Positions 43,537 to 51,898 of a DNA stretch of 54,573 bases are shown piece after piece; within the stretch, counting starts at the first letter, position 1, and each line of letters opens with the position of its first letter. The stretch spans positions 1-54,573 of the forward strand of contig CAZKJS010000005.1 of NCBI GenBank assembly GCA_964553255.1, written 5' to 3'. Position numbers and translations under genes: made by a program. Below the pieces are notes generated by a model, which saw only the letters and a program-made list of their open reading frames with translations, was not told where the DNA came from and made no database searches. The stretch is from JAQUCI01 sp964553255 (GTDB taxonomy: Bacteria; Bacillota_I; Bacilli_A; Erysipelotrichales; Erysipelotrichaceae).

Positions 43537-45030
43537 TTGAAAAAATATATATTTAGAAGATTAGTTCGGTCAGTACTCTCTATCTTTTTGGTCGTTACAA
43601 TTGCTATTGTTATGGTATATACACTTATTCCAAGAATGAATGTCTTTAGAAATGATACCGTTTATACTAAACTTGGTAGCAAAGGTGATGATAAAGCGCG
43701 TTATGTTAACATTAAACTAGAAAGTTTGGGTTATATAAATTTTGACGAGCAAAAAGATATGTGTAGTATTTATTACACTGGTGATGAGTATAATGCCTGT
43801 ATGGAAGTTAATTCAACACAGATAAAAGAAATAGTAACTGATTATGAAGATAAAGGCTGGGAAGTATTACAATACAAAAGTGGACTATATTATGTTCAAA
43901 AAGATGTACCCATTTATATAAGAGTTATAAATTGGTTTAGTAATCTTATTACTTTTGACCATCCTTGGAAAGTTACAGATATAGAAAATGAAAACCTTGC
44001 GAGGAAGATTTATGTAGATTTAGATCATAATAATATCCCTTCTATAAAATGCTCGGGTTGCGAACATAAGTATTTGCTTTATTTTAATAGTAGTTTTCCC
44101 TTTATTCATCAGAACTTCGTAAAATTAGATTTAGGTTATTCATATCCAACCTATAGCGGAACAGATATCGTTAATGTTATGGGAGATGATCAAGGAACGA
44201 TAATTACAAATGAAATGGTCTTTGAAACTGGGGTTACCGCTCCATCTGCTTTCAATTTGCATTCTTGTCAGTATAAGCAAACCTCAACACTAGATACGCT
44301 AGATACAAATAAATTTTATGATAATTACGCAAATTGTAAAACTATTAAGAGCGATTTTTCAATGATAAATATTTCAATGGTTTTTGGTGTTCTTGCATTG
44401 ATATTGTCATATGTTATTGGACTACCAATGGGAATGCTGATGGCATCGAAAAAAGACAAATTAGCTGATAAGATAGGAACAGTCTATGTGAATTTTATGA
44501 TTGCTGTACCATCATTAGCTTTTATATATTTTGCAAGACTTATTGGAACCTCAGTAGGCTTGGCGGATAAATTTCCAGTACTTGGTGCTCATGATATTCG
44601 TAGTTATATACTGCCTGTTATTGTATTAGGTCTAATGTCTTCATCTGGATTGATAATTTGGTCACGTAGATATATGATTGATCAAGCAAACAGTGATTAT
44701 GTAAAATTTGCACGAGCTAAGGGTTTATCAGAGAAAGAAATCTTCAAAAAACACATATTAAAGAATGCTATAGTTCCAATCGCCAATGGATTACCATCAG
44801 CTATAATTTTGACTATCAGTGGAGCCGTTATAACTGAAACCGTTTTTGCAATACCCGGGATGGGAAAACTATTACCTGATTCTATTAGTGCTTATAACAA
44901 CAACATGATCATTGCTTTAACGTTTATATTCACGTCCTTATCGATTTTATCTGTTCTCTTTGGAGACATATTGATAACTCTAATTGATCCAAGAATCAAC
45001 TTGGCTGAGAAGAAGGATGGTAGTAAATAA
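43537..45030 (+). CDS. oppB: Oligopeptide ABC permease OppB with large outside insertion
   Basis: A 497-residue inner-membrane permease. After the first helix (about residues 8-32) there is an insertion of roughly 235 residues predicted to lie outside the cell, with six or more cysteines (Cys in MCSIYYTGDEYNACM, KCSGCEH, HSCQYK and NCK). The five remaining helices follow from about 275, with the EAA loop YVKFARAKGLSEKEIFKKHILKNA (key part ARAKGLSEKEI) near 388. OppB proteins are usually about 310 residues; the insertion is an enlarged first periplasmic-type loop, seen in some Mollicutes and relatives. TTG 43537 is the start, nine bases after TTGGAGG. oppC overlaps by one base. Confidence 0.85.
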   Translation: MKKYIFRRLVRSVLSIFLVVTIAIVMVYTLIPRMNVFRNDTVYTKLGSKGDDKARYVNIKLESLGYINFDEQKDMCSIYYTGDEYNACMEVNSTQIKEIVTDYEDKGWEVLQYKSGLYYVQKDVPIYIRVINWFSNLITFDHPWKVTDIENENLARKIYVDLDHNNIPSIKCSGCEHKYLLYFNSSFPFIHQNFVKLDLGYSYPTYSGTDIVNVMGDDQGTIITNEMVFETGVTAPSAFNLHSCQYKQTSTLDTLDTNKFYDNYANCKTIKSDFSMINISMVFGVLALILSYVIGLPMGMLMASKKDKLADKIGTVYVNFMIAVPSLAFIYFARLIGTSVGLADKFPVLGAHDIRSYILPVIVLGLMSSSGLIIWSRRYMIDQANSDYVKFARAKGLSEKEIFKKHILKNAIVPIANGLPSAIILTISGAVITETVFAIPGMGKLLPDSISAYNNNMIIALTFIFTSLSILSVLFGDILITLIDPRINLAEKKDGSK

Positions 45031-45947
45031 TGAGTAATTCAAAATTCCAATTCGTTAAATTGGATCAAAGTGTAACAGAACATATAAAAGCACCTCAATA
45101 TTCATATTGGAAATCTGTATTCAGTAAGTTTTTTGGTAGTAAAATTACAATTATAATGTTTCTTATAGCTTTGTTTATTGTATTAATGGTAACCATTCAA
45201 CCTATGTTAAGTGGTTACGATCCGACACTAAACAAGAATGTAAATGATTTATCACTTAGGTTTATTAGACCAAATGCCGAATATTGGTTTGGTACTGATG
45301 GTTTAAGCAATTCATTATGGGATGTCGTTTGGCTTGGTGCAAGGAATTCACTTATAATTGCATCAATAGCCACTTTAATAACTACTGTATTGGGTGTTAT
45401 TGTAGGTGCTTTTTGGGGTTACTCAAAAAAAGCAGATAAATATATGATTGAATTATATAATGTCGTTGCTAATGTACCATTTACTTTGCTTGTCACTGTT
45501 TTAATGTATATTTTAGGTAGAGGCATGTGGCAACTTGTATTCGCCTTATCTGTAACATCGTGGCTGAGTACAGCTTATTTTATTAGAATTCAAGTAATGA
45601 TACTACGAGATAGAGAGTACAATCTTGCTTCAAGATGTTTGGGAACACCAAAGAGTAGAATAATAAAGAATAATATTCTACCTTACTTAATATCCGTTAT
45701 TGTAACATCTGTTTCAAGAGACGTGCCTATGTTTATATCTTTTGAAGTTTTCCTATCATTCCTTGGATTAGGAGTAGGAGAAAAAGTTGCATCTTTAGGC
45801 AGAACAATCAGTGATAACAGAGTGTTTCTTGCACAAACTCCATATCTATTTTGGATTCCTGTAGCAATCAGTGCCGTTATAACTATTACTTTGTATATAG
45901 TTGGTCAGAAATTAGCTGATGCTTCAGACCCAAAAACGCACATGTAG
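45030..45947 (+). CDS. oppC: Oligopeptide ABC permease OppC
   Basis: A 305-residue permease with six helices. The N-terminal cytoplasmic tail is followed by a helix and the typical AEYWFGTDGLSNSLWDVVWLGARNSLIIA block near 90 (HPLGTDxxGRD-type site, here YWFGTDGLSNS), and an EAA loop REYNLASRCLGTPKSRIIKNNILPY (key part ASRCLGTPKSRI) near 200. The GTDGLSN variant replaces the common GTDxxGRD. It heterodimerises with OppB. ATG shares one base with the oppB stop. Confidence 0.87.
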   Translation: MSNSKFQFVKLDQSVTEHIKAPQYSYWKSVFSKFFGSKITIIMFLIALFIVLMVTIQPMLSGYDPTLNKNVNDLSLRFIRPNAEYWFGTDGLSNSLWDVVWLGARNSLIIASIATLITTVLGVIVGAFWGYSKKADKYMIELYNVVANVPFTLLVTVLMYILGRGMWQLVFALSVTSWLSTAYFIRIQVMILRDREYNLASRCLGTPKSRIIKNNILPYLISVIVTSVSRDVPMFISFEVFLSFLGLGVGEKVASLGRTISDNRVFLAQTPYLFWIPVAISAVITITLYIVGQKLADASDPKTHM

Positions 45948-45969
45948 TTATTAGAAAGGATATATTGTA

Positions 45970-47034
45970 ATGGAAAAAAATGTTATTTTGTCTGCAAGAG
46001 ATATAATTGTTCAATTTAAAGTTAGAGGACGCTTATTAACTGCTATAAGAAATATTTCTTTGGATCTTTATGAAGGAGAAACATTAGCTATTGTAGGCGA
46101 ATCAGGCAGTGGAAAAAGTGTATTAACGAAGACGTTCACGGGTATGTTAGAAAATAATGGTATAATTCCGCAAGGAGAAATACTTTTTGAAGGTGAAAAC
46201 TTACTTGATATTACTAACGATAAAGGATGGGAAAAGATTAGAGGTAAGAAAATAGCAATGATATTCCAGGATCCGATGACTTCCTTGAATCCGATTGTTA
46301 CTATTGGTAAGCAAATATCCGAAGTTATTGTCAAACACCAAATGAAGGCAGTGGAAGAAGCGAAACGATTAGCTATAGAGCTAATGGTTAGAGTTGGTAT
46401 TCCCAATGCGGCTAATCGTTTTGATGAATATCCATTTCAATATTCTGGTGGAATGAGACAAAGAATAGTTATCGCTATCGCTTTGGCTTGTCGTCCAAAA
46501 ATTCTCATTTGTGATGAACCAACAACAGCACTTGATGTTACGATTCAAGCACAGATCATTAAACTGATCAAGGATTTACAATCAGAGTATAAATTTACAA
46601 CTGTCTATATCACTCATGACTTAGGGGTAGTTGCTAATGTGGCGGATAAAGTTGCTGTTATGTATTCGGGACAAATTGTTGAATATGGAACAGTCGATGA
46701 TATATTCTATCACCCAAAACATCCTTATACATGGGCATTATTATCTTCTTTACCACAATTAGGTGTTCCAGGTAGAGATTTATATGCGATTACTGGTACA
46801 CCACCATCATTATATGAAGAGGTAGTAGGGGATGCTTTTGCACCTAGAAATCCTTATGCTATGCAGATCGATTTTGAGCAAGAACCTCCATTCTTTCAAA
46901 TTAGCGCCACCCATCGCGCTAAAACATGGTTGCTTGATCCTCGGGCGCCAAAAGTAGAACCGCCTATTGAAATAAGAAACCTCCATGAGCGTTTAATATC
47001 AATGGTGAGCGAAGGAGGTAATTATAATGGATGA
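45970..47034 (+). CDS. oppD: Oligopeptide ABC transporter ATPase OppD
   Basis: A 354-residue ATPase with Walker A GESGSGKSV near 43, Q-loop IFQDPMTSLNP near 98, signature YSGGMRQRIVIA near 157, Walker B ILICDEPTTALD near 177 and switch YITHDLGVVA near 212. The C-terminal oligopeptide/dipeptide domain (HPKHPYTWALLSSLP) is present; the four-cysteine Fe-S cluster seen in some OppD proteins is absent. AAAGGAT precedes the ATG. It overlaps oppF by 8 bp. Confidence 0.9.
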   Translation: MEKNVILSARDIIVQFKVRGRLLTAIRNISLDLYEGETLAIVGESGSGKSVLTKTFTGMLENNGIIPQGEILFEGENLLDITNDKGWEKIRGKKIAMIFQDPMTSLNPIVTIGKQISEVIVKHQMKAVEEAKRLAIELMVRVGIPNAANRFDEYPFQYSGGMRQRIVIAIALACRPKILICDEPTTALDVTIQAQIIKLIKDLQSEYKFTTVYITHDLGVVANVADKVAVMYSGQIVEYGTVDDIFYHPKHPYTWALLSSLPQLGVPGRDLYAITGTPPSLYEEVVGDAFAPRNPYAMQIDFEQEPPFFQISATHRAKTWLLDPRAPKVEPPIEIRNLHERLISMVSEGGNYNG

Positions 47035-47959
47035 TCGAAAGGTACTTTTATCTGTAAAGGATTTGGAAGTGACTTTCCAAGTTGGTAAAAGAAAATTTGT
47101 TGCTGTTCAAGACGTCAATTTTGATGTTTATGAAGGTGAAACATTTGCTTTAGTTGGTGAATCTGGCTCTGGAAAAACAACGATTGGACGTGCCATTGTT
47201 CGTATTAATCCAGTTACTAATGGTGAAATAATCTTTAAAGATCAAAAAATAAGTGGCAAGATTAGCAAAGAACTAGACAAATGGGTTGTAAGAAACATTC
47301 AAATGGTTTTTCAAGATCCAGCTGCTTCATTAAACGAAAGAGCTACTATTGATTACATAGTTTCTGAGGGTTTGTATAATTTTAACTTATTTGAGGATGA
47401 AGCAGATCGTTTAAGAAAAGTTGAAAAAGCACTTTTAGATGTTGGTTTATTACAAGAGCATATGACAAGATATCCTCATGAATTCTCAGGTGGTCAAAGA
47501 CAAAGAATAGGTATTGCCCGTGCAATGGTCATGGAACCGTCGTTATTAGTTGCTGATGAACCAATATCGGCACTTGATGTATCAATTAGAGCACAGGTGT
47601 TAAACCTACTAAAAGACTTACAACGATCAAAAGGATTGACTTGTATTTTTGTTGCTCATGATCTTTCGGTTGTAAGATACATATCTGATCGTATTGCAGT
47701 AATTCATAAAGGAAGAATTGTTGAATTAGCTACTGCTGATGAACTATTTGCGAATAGTATGCATCCATATACATTATCACTTTTATCAGCGGTACCAATG
47801 CCAGACCCTGAAATTGAAAAGAATAAAAAACTTATTATCTATGATGAATCAGTTCATGAATATGATATTGATAAACCAAGATGGCAACAACTTAAGGGTG
47901 ATCATTGGATTTGGGCTAATGAAAAAGAAATGGTCGAATATCGCCAACGCTTAAAATAG
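47027..47959 (+). CDS. oppF: Oligopeptide ABC transporter ATPase OppF
   Basis: A 310-residue ATPase: Walker A GESGSGKTT near 44, Q-loop VFQDPAASLNERAT near 98, signature FSGGQRQRIGIARAM near 152, Walker B LLVADEPISALD near 174 and switch FVAHDLSVVRY near 209. The C-terminal HPYTLSLLSAVPMPDP segment is the OppF hallmark. It forms the ATPase heterodimer with OppD and completes the operon. GGAGG precedes the ATG inside the end of oppD, and a clear terminator follows at once. Confidence 0.9.
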   Translation: MDDRKVLLSVKDLEVTFQVGKRKFVAVQDVNFDVYEGETFALVGESGSGKTTIGRAIVRINPVTNGEIIFKDQKISGKISKELDKWVVRNIQMVFQDPAASLNERATIDYIVSEGLYNFNLFEDEADRLRKVEKALLDVGLLQEHMTRYPHEFSGGQRQRIGIARAMVMEPSLLVADEPISALDVSIRAQVLNLLKDLQRSKGLTCIFVAHDLSVVRYISDRIAVIHKGRIVELATADELFANSMHPYTLSLLSAVPMPDPEIEKNKKLIIYDESVHEYDIDKPRWQQLKGDHWIWANEKEMVEYRQRLK

Positions 47960-47960
47960 A

Positions 47961-47990
47961 AAAAACGACGGAATTCCGTCGTTTTATTTA
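47961..47990. terminator. Terminator between oppF and alr
   Basis: AAAACGACGGAAT / ATTCCGTCGTTTT is a perfect inverted repeat with T-rich sequence on the plus side and A-rich on the other, so it can serve both convergent genes. Confidence 0.85.
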
Positions 47991-49097
47991 GTTTTGACTA
48001 TTATCAAGTCTGATATTTAATATTTCTTCAATTTGATATTTTCGGCGATAAACACGTGCCATTCGATCACTAATTGATGTTAATATTTCATATGGAATTG
48101 TGTTAAGATATTTTGCGACATCTTTTATCAATATGTGTTCTCCAAATATCTCAACGATGGTATCTACTGGGTGGTGCTTTTTTAATTTGATCATGCATTG
48201 ATCCATACAGATACTACCAACTATCAAAGCCGTCTCACCTGCCACATATACATTTCGATTTTGATTGTGGCGATTTAGACCATCGGCGTAACCGATGGGA
48301 AGTGTCGCGATCCATTCATCTTCATCACATGTATAAGTAGCACCATAGCTGATACTCTCACCTTTTTTTACTTTTTTAATATGATCGATTTTAGTATATA
48401 GTGAGCAGACTGGTTTTAGTTCACTGTTGAAATCAGAGATACCCAACATTGCGATTCCACTTCTTGCCGCATTGCATAAATTCTCATCGAAGTTAAAGAT
48501 GGCATCAGAATTGGCAGCGTGGATATATTTAAACTTGTGTTTTAAAGTATCAAGGATTAACTTGAATGACTCATATTGCTTTTGAGTGTTTGTTTTATCA
48601 AGATTATCACTGTTGAAATAATGAGTATATATACCTTCAATATCATGATTAGGATAAAGCAACTGGATTGCTTCAGTAACTTCACTAACATCTTTAAATC
48701 CAATACGGTTCATACCAGTATCAACTTTTAAGTGTAACTTTAAGCCATTGATTCTTGAACCTGCAATCCTTTTTGCGTGATCAAAAGAGGTAACAGTTAT
48801 CGTAACATTGTTTTGTAGTGCCGCTCTTAGGTGTTGGGCGCTTACATAGTTTAAAACCAATATCGGAGCATCAATTTTCTTAAATCGTAGTGATAAAGCT
48901 TCATCTAGTGATGAAACAGCTAGATAGGTAGCATCATTTGCGATAGCGCATTTTGCCAACTGAAAATCACCAACACCATAACCATTGGCTTTTATAACCG
49001 CAAAAAGTGATTTATCATTTAGTCTATTTTTTATAGTTTTTATATTGTAATCAAGATTATCAAGATTAACATCTAACCAAGCTTGACGGTAAAACAT
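47988..49097 (-). CDS. alr: Alanine racemase
   Basis: A 369-residue PLP enzyme interconverting L- and D-alanine for peptidoglycan. AVIKANGYGVG near residue 34 carries the PLP Lys; the second base Tyr lies in SISYGATYTCDE near 247; LHLKVDTGMNRIGF near 122 and MDQCMIKL near 293 are further family blocks. The N-terminal barrel and C-terminal beta domain are both complete. Presence of alr indicates a walled organism. It lies 2 bp after a small membrane protein gene in the same direction and is probably co-transcribed with it. Confidence 0.92.
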   Translation of the reverse strand: MFYRQAWLDVNLDNLDYNIKTIKNRLNDKSLFAVIKANGYGVGDFQLAKCAIANDATYLAVSSLDEALSLRFKKIDAPILVLNYVSAQHLRAALQNNVTITVTSFDHAKRIAGSRINGLKLHLKVDTGMNRIGFKDVSEVTEAIQLLYPNHDIEGIYTHYFNSDNLDKTNTQKQYESFKLILDTLKHKFKYIHAANSDAIFNFDENLCNAARSGIAMLGISDFNSELKPVCSLYTKIDHIKKVKKGESISYGATYTCDEDEWIATLPIGYADGLNRHNQNRNVYVAGETALIVGSICMDQCMIKLKKHHPVDTIVEIFGEHILIKDVAKYLNTIPYEILTSISDRMARVYRRKYQIEEILNIRLDNSQN

Positions 49098-49099
49098 TA

Positions 49100-49531
49100 T
49101 TAGACCACCCTTGCATTATTGTATGCGAAATAGATACCCGCTAAACGAAAAGCTAAAGATAGTAAACCGTTGATACTATTAACACTAAACCAGCTTATTA
49201 AAACATTTAATAAACCATAAGGTAAAAGCGTTGGATATAAGAAAATACCAAAGCCAAAAGCACCAATCATATCACCAATCACAAAACTAAGAAAAGCTAA
49301 TACACCAGCTAAGATTGAAAACTTCGGTTGAACACCTCGACCTTTTTCTAAGATTACTTTACCAATCAAATAACCGATTCCAATAAACATAATTGAAAAC
49401 TGAATTCTTACTATGCTTACGATGATTCCATAAGCGATAGTTAAGCCTATCGCGGTTAAACCTCCATAGATAAGAGCGTTTCTAAACCGTTGATTTTTAC
49501 TTAAGGCTGTCTTGTTATAAACTTTAAACAT
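49100..49531 (-). CDS. Small integral membrane protein, unknown
   Basis: About 143 residues with four predicted membrane helices, including GGLTAIGLTIAYGIIVSIV, FSIMFIGIGYLIGKVIL and SILAGVLAFLSFVIGDMIGAF (quoted in parts). The basic start MFKVYNKTALSKNQRFRNAL is cytoplasmic. I use ATG 49531, preceded by TTGGAGGA, instead of the longer frame from 49582. It precedes alr by 2 bp. No domain is recognised with confidence. Confidence 0.7.
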   Translation of the reverse strand: MFKVYNKTALSKNQRFRNALIYGGLTAIGLTIAYGIIVSIVRIQFSIMFIGIGYLIGKVILEKGRGVQPKFSILAGVLAFLSFVIGDMIGAFGFGIFLYPTLLPYGLLNVLISWFSVNSINGLLSLAFRLAGIYFAYNNARVV

Positions 49532-49641
49532 ATAATTCCTCCAATACTCTAATAGTATAACATAATCATAAAAACCTAACATAAGATAAGAAACATATTG
49601 TTATTTTAAAATTCTTATGGTATATTATTAAAGCAGTATTT

Positions 49642-49717
49642 GGAGGTTTAGCTCAGTTGGGAGAGCATCTGCCTTACAAGCAGAGGGTCGGCGGTTCGAG
49701 CCCGTCAACCTCCACCA
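49642..49717 (+). tRNA. tRNA-Val(TAC), integration target
   Basis: Acceptor GGAGGTT pairs with AACCTCC, discriminator A and encoded CCA. The D arm is GCTC...GAGC; the anticodon arm is TCTGC-CTTACAA-GCAGA with anticodon TAC (reads GUA/GUN). The T arm is CGGCGG-like with loop TTCGAGC. A tyrosine integrase gene ends 64 bp downstream, so its 3' half is the probable attachment site. Confidence 0.93.
49697..49717 (+). other. Probable attachment-site core (3' end of tRNA-Val)
   Basis: Integrases of this type recombine at the 3' end of a tRNA and leave the gene intact, as here. The exact core cannot be set without the second copy, which would lie beyond the right end of the window. Confidence 0.5.
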
Positions 49718-49723
49718 TGTAAC

Positions 49724-49754
49724 AAAAAAGCCCTTAAATAAAGGGTTTTTTATT
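49724..49754. terminator. Terminator between tRNA-Val and integrase
   Basis: AAAAAGCCCTT / AAGGGTTTTTT pairs over about 11 bp (one G-T pair) around AAATA, with A- and T-runs on both sides, so it can stop transcripts from the tRNA and from the convergent integrase gene. Confidence 0.8.
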
Positions 49755-49780
49755 TTAAGCGTAATATAATCGTAATACTT

Positions 49781-50851
49781 TTACAGATTATTCAACGCCG
49801 ACACGATATTTGATTGCGATTTATCAAACAGATGTCCGTAAACTTCATTGACCATTGTTACAGTGTGACCTAGTCTGTTGGCGATATCAAACGGACTAAA
49901 TCCTAAAGAAATTAGTAAACTTACATGTGAGTGTCTAAACTCATGTATTTTAATCTGTTTGACTTCGGCTAGTTTGCAATAACGATTCTTCCGTTCTTCA
50001 ATCGTGGTAGTAGCTAGTCGAGAATTAAAATTGAATAATGGCTGTTTTGAGACATCTATTTTATAGGTAATGTAAATACCTACCAATTCATCTAACAACG
50101 CTCTAGTGACCTTATTTAAAGCCACAGACCTATAGGAGTTGTTTGTCTTAGGTGTTGTCGACACGTGATGGTGACTATCGTATGATTTATTGACTATAAG
50201 ATTAAATCCGTCATAATCTTCAACATTTAACGCTATCAATTCGCCAATTCTTAGACCTGAATAGTATAGAGTTGTAAACACAGCTTTCCATTTTAGATCA
50301 TCGACTACCGATATAAATTGATTGAATTCATCAACAGACCAGACTTGCATTTCCTTTTTCTGCTCAATCCTGGACACCTTAGGAATGACAAAAGGGTTGA
50401 CTTGCAGATAACCATATTGCACACCATAATTCAAGACCGATTTAAACTCCGTTTGCATTCGCTCTAACATTCTGTTTGAATATAATTTACCTTTAAACTT
50501 TTTTGTTAGTAACAATCGCTGCCATTCTTGAATCATCACACGATCTATTTTATTTATTGTTACATCAGCGAAAAAAGGCAAGATGTGATTCTTGTTTGTT
50601 TCAATGATAGATTTAGCGGTTCTAGGTTTATATTGTTGCTTTTTAAAAGCCAAACATAGTTTGTATAATTCTTGATAAGTTATATTGTCTAAGCTCTTGA
50701 TAGAAGCATGAAAAAGTCTTTCAGCTTCTTTCGCTTGTTTAAGTGTTTTCCATTCTTTGTTCTCTACTTTTTTCTGTTTACGCTTACCTGTATGATCTAA
50801 ATAATAAGTCGAAAAGTAGATAACACCATCTTTATTGCGACCAACGGACAT
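49781..50851 (-). CDS. int: Tyrosine integrase of the phage-like element
   Basis: A 356-residue site-specific recombinase. The N-terminus is an arm-type DNA-binding domain (KDGVIYFSTYYLDHTGKRKQ, about residues 8-27), then a SAM-like core-binding domain (about 60-160) and the catalytic domain. Active-site residues are visible: Arg in YYSGLRIGELIAL near 198, HEFRHSHVSLLI (His-x-x-Arg) near 302, His in LGHTVTMV near 328 and the nucleophile Tyr in NEVYGHLF near 338. It lies next to tRNA-Val, its likely target. It has no strong ribosome site and starts one base after the upstream gene's stop, so translation is coupled. Confidence 0.92.
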   Translation of the reverse strand: MSVGRNKDGVIYFSTYYLDHTGKRKQKKVENKEWKTLKQAKEAERLFHASIKSLDNITYQELYKLCLAFKKQQYKPRTAKSIIETNKNHILPFFADVTINKIDRVMIQEWQRLLLTKKFKGKLYSNRMLERMQTEFKSVLNYGVQYGYLQVNPFVIPKVSRIEQKKEMQVWSVDEFNQFISVVDDLKWKAVFTTLYYSGLRIGELIALNVEDYDGFNLIVNKSYDSHHHVSTTPKTNNSYRSVALNKVTRALLDELVGIYITYKIDVSKQPLFNFNSRLATTTIEERKNRYCKLAEVKQIKIHEFRHSHVSLLISLGFSPFDIANRLGHTVTMVNEVYGHLFDKSQSNIVSALNNL

Positions 50852-50852
50852 T

Positions 50853-51128
50853 TTATTTTACTATCTGCTTTGATAATTCCCATTGGTTGCCACAATTCTG
50901 ACATACTGCGATTGAGTGCGATATGTTTTTTATTTGTTTCTTTTTTGGTAAAAATAACATAATCAGTTTAATTCCGAAAAAATAAACCCACAACATTAAA
51001 TCTAAAACCCAACCAAAGAATAGCCAATAAAATAAACCTTTGCTTTTCTTCTTTAGTTGTTGCTCATTAACAAGCTGAACATTGACATTGGTGCTTCCAC
51101 ATTTTTTACATTGAAGAGATGTTGACAT
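50853..51128 (-). CDS. Zinc-ribbon membrane protein
   Basis: A 91-residue protein. An N-terminal zinc knuckle pair CKKCGSTN (residues 7-10) works with CQNCGNQW near 78-81, so the two halves of a zinc ribbon are separated by a membrane hairpin (GLFYWLFFGWVLDLMLWVYFFG, then KLIMLFLP). Such proteins are common next to integrases in Gram-positive prophages and conjugative elements, with unknown function. AGGAAA precedes the ATG. It lies immediately upstream of int in the same direction. Confidence 0.7.
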   Translation of the reverse strand: MSTSLQCKKCGSTNVNVQLVNEQQLKKKSKGLFYWLFFGWVLDLMLWVYFFGIKLIMLFLPKKKQIKNISHSIAVCQNCGNQWELSKQIVK

Positions 51129-51230
51129 AAGTAAATATTTCCTTTCTTAATTTTAACATATCAAAATAATCTATTTTTATAATATTATAAATAATAAAGT
51201 AATATTTGTAAATTATCAAAAACAAAAATG

Positions 51231-51458
51231 TTATAATTTCTTACGATAGCTAGTTAAAACATCTACATAGTTTACCCCAAGAATATTGCACATATCTTTT
51301 AGCATATTTGCTGTAATTGGTATTTTGCCACGTTCGTAGTCAAATAAAGTCGTATGAGAACGATTGATGCGTTCCGCTAGTTGTCTTATGCTCATTCCTT
51401 TGGCAATTCTAAGTGATTTGATTTTTTCTCCTAAATAAACATCAAAATCATCATACAT
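51231..51458 (-). CDS. Cro/C1-type repressor, HTH only
   Basis: A 75-residue protein that is almost only a helix-turn-helix: IKSLRIAKGMSIRQLAERINRSHTTLFDYERGK (core parts SIRQLAERI and SHTTLFDYE), then an ICxxLGVxxxxVL-type closing helix. ATG 51458 follows GAAGGTG; a longer frame to 51563 adds sequence that overlaps its own promoter and is not part of the protein. It has no C-terminal peptidase or dimer domain. Divergent from the Cro-like gene, it is the likely lysogeny repressor of the switch. Confidence 0.8.
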   Translation of the reverse strand: MYDDFDVYLGEKIKSLRIAKGMSIRQLAERINRSHTTLFDYERGKIPITANMLKDMCNILGVNYVDVLTSYRKKL

Positions 51459-51482
51459 ACAAACACCTTCTTTCACAATTAA

Positions 51483-51514
51483 AATATAGCACTTTTGACT
51501 AAAAATGTAAAGTG
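51483..51514 (-). promoter_or_regulatory. Repressor promoter with dyad symmetry
   Basis: On the minus strand, TTTACA (complement of 51506-51511), 17-bp spacer and TATATT (complement of 51483-51488) with TG one base before it. An inverted repeat CACTTT / AAAGTG (51490-51495 with 51509-51514) spans the spacer and overlaps the -35, so a dimer bound here would shut the promoter off. Confidence 0.7.
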
Positions 51515-51573
51515 TGAACGACCAACAGCACTCAAAAAAAGAAAAAGAATAAAAAAAGAACAAAATGTGTAAA

Positions 51574-51635
51574 TGTTAGTTGACAACTTACAAATATCTA
51601 TTATAATAAGGGTAGATGTAAGTTGAGAACTGACA
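51574..51635 (+). promoter_or_regulatory. Early (Cro-side) promoter with two operators
   Basis: TTGACA (51580-51585), 16-bp spacer and TATAAT (51602-51607). Operator 1, TGTTAGTTGACAACTTACA (51574-51592), covers the -35; operator 2, TGTAAGTTGAGAACTGACA (51617-51635), lies just past the transcription start. Both are variants of the dyad TGTAAGTT-NNN-AACTTACA, so bound repressor would block this promoter twice over. Confidence 0.85.
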
Positions 51636-51649
51636 AGAAAGGAAACCGA

Positions 51650-51841
51650 ATGGAAATTTATTTAACAGTAAAACAGATTAGGGGAATGTTGGGGCTAACC
51701 CAAGAAGAGTTTGCAAACAAGCTGAATATTAAATTATCTACATATGTAAAAAAAGAAAATGAAAAGTCTGAATTGACCGCTAAAGAATTGCGCAGAATAT
51801 CAGAAATAAGTAATGTGCCACTAGATAAAATACTTATCTAA
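51650..51841 (+). CDS. Cro-like HTH regulator
   Basis: A 63-residue helix-turn-helix protein: VKQIRGMLGLTQEEFANKLNIKLSTYVKKENEKSELTAKELRRI (recognition part LTQEEFANKL and STYVKKE), closing with ISNVPLDKILI. ATG 51650 follows AGAAAGGA; the TTG at 51623 would lie inside operator 2. It is the first gene of the rightward early operon, opposite the repressor, hence Cro-like by position. Operator 3 follows its stop. Confidence 0.82.
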   Translation: MEIYLTVKQIRGMLGLTQEEFANKLNIKLSTYVKKENEKSELTAKELRRISEISNVPLDKILI

Positions 51842-51856
51842 TTTTTTTACCCCAAA

Positions 51857-51875
51857 TGTAAGTTGGGAACTTACA
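51857..51875. promoter_or_regulatory. Third copy of the switch operator
   Basis: TGTAAGTTGGGAACTTACA is a perfect dyad with 8-bp arms and is the best match of the three sites. It lies 15 bp after the Cro-like gene and 23 bp before the antirepressor-like gene, so it may block or tune transcription into that gene. Confidence 0.82.
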
Positions 51876-51898
51876 AAACTTAATGAAAGGACGATTGA

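Noticed and set aside
47739..47954. Plus-strand reading frame of 71 codons inside oppF
   Set aside because: It is out of frame with a clearly conserved ATPase and has no ribosome site.
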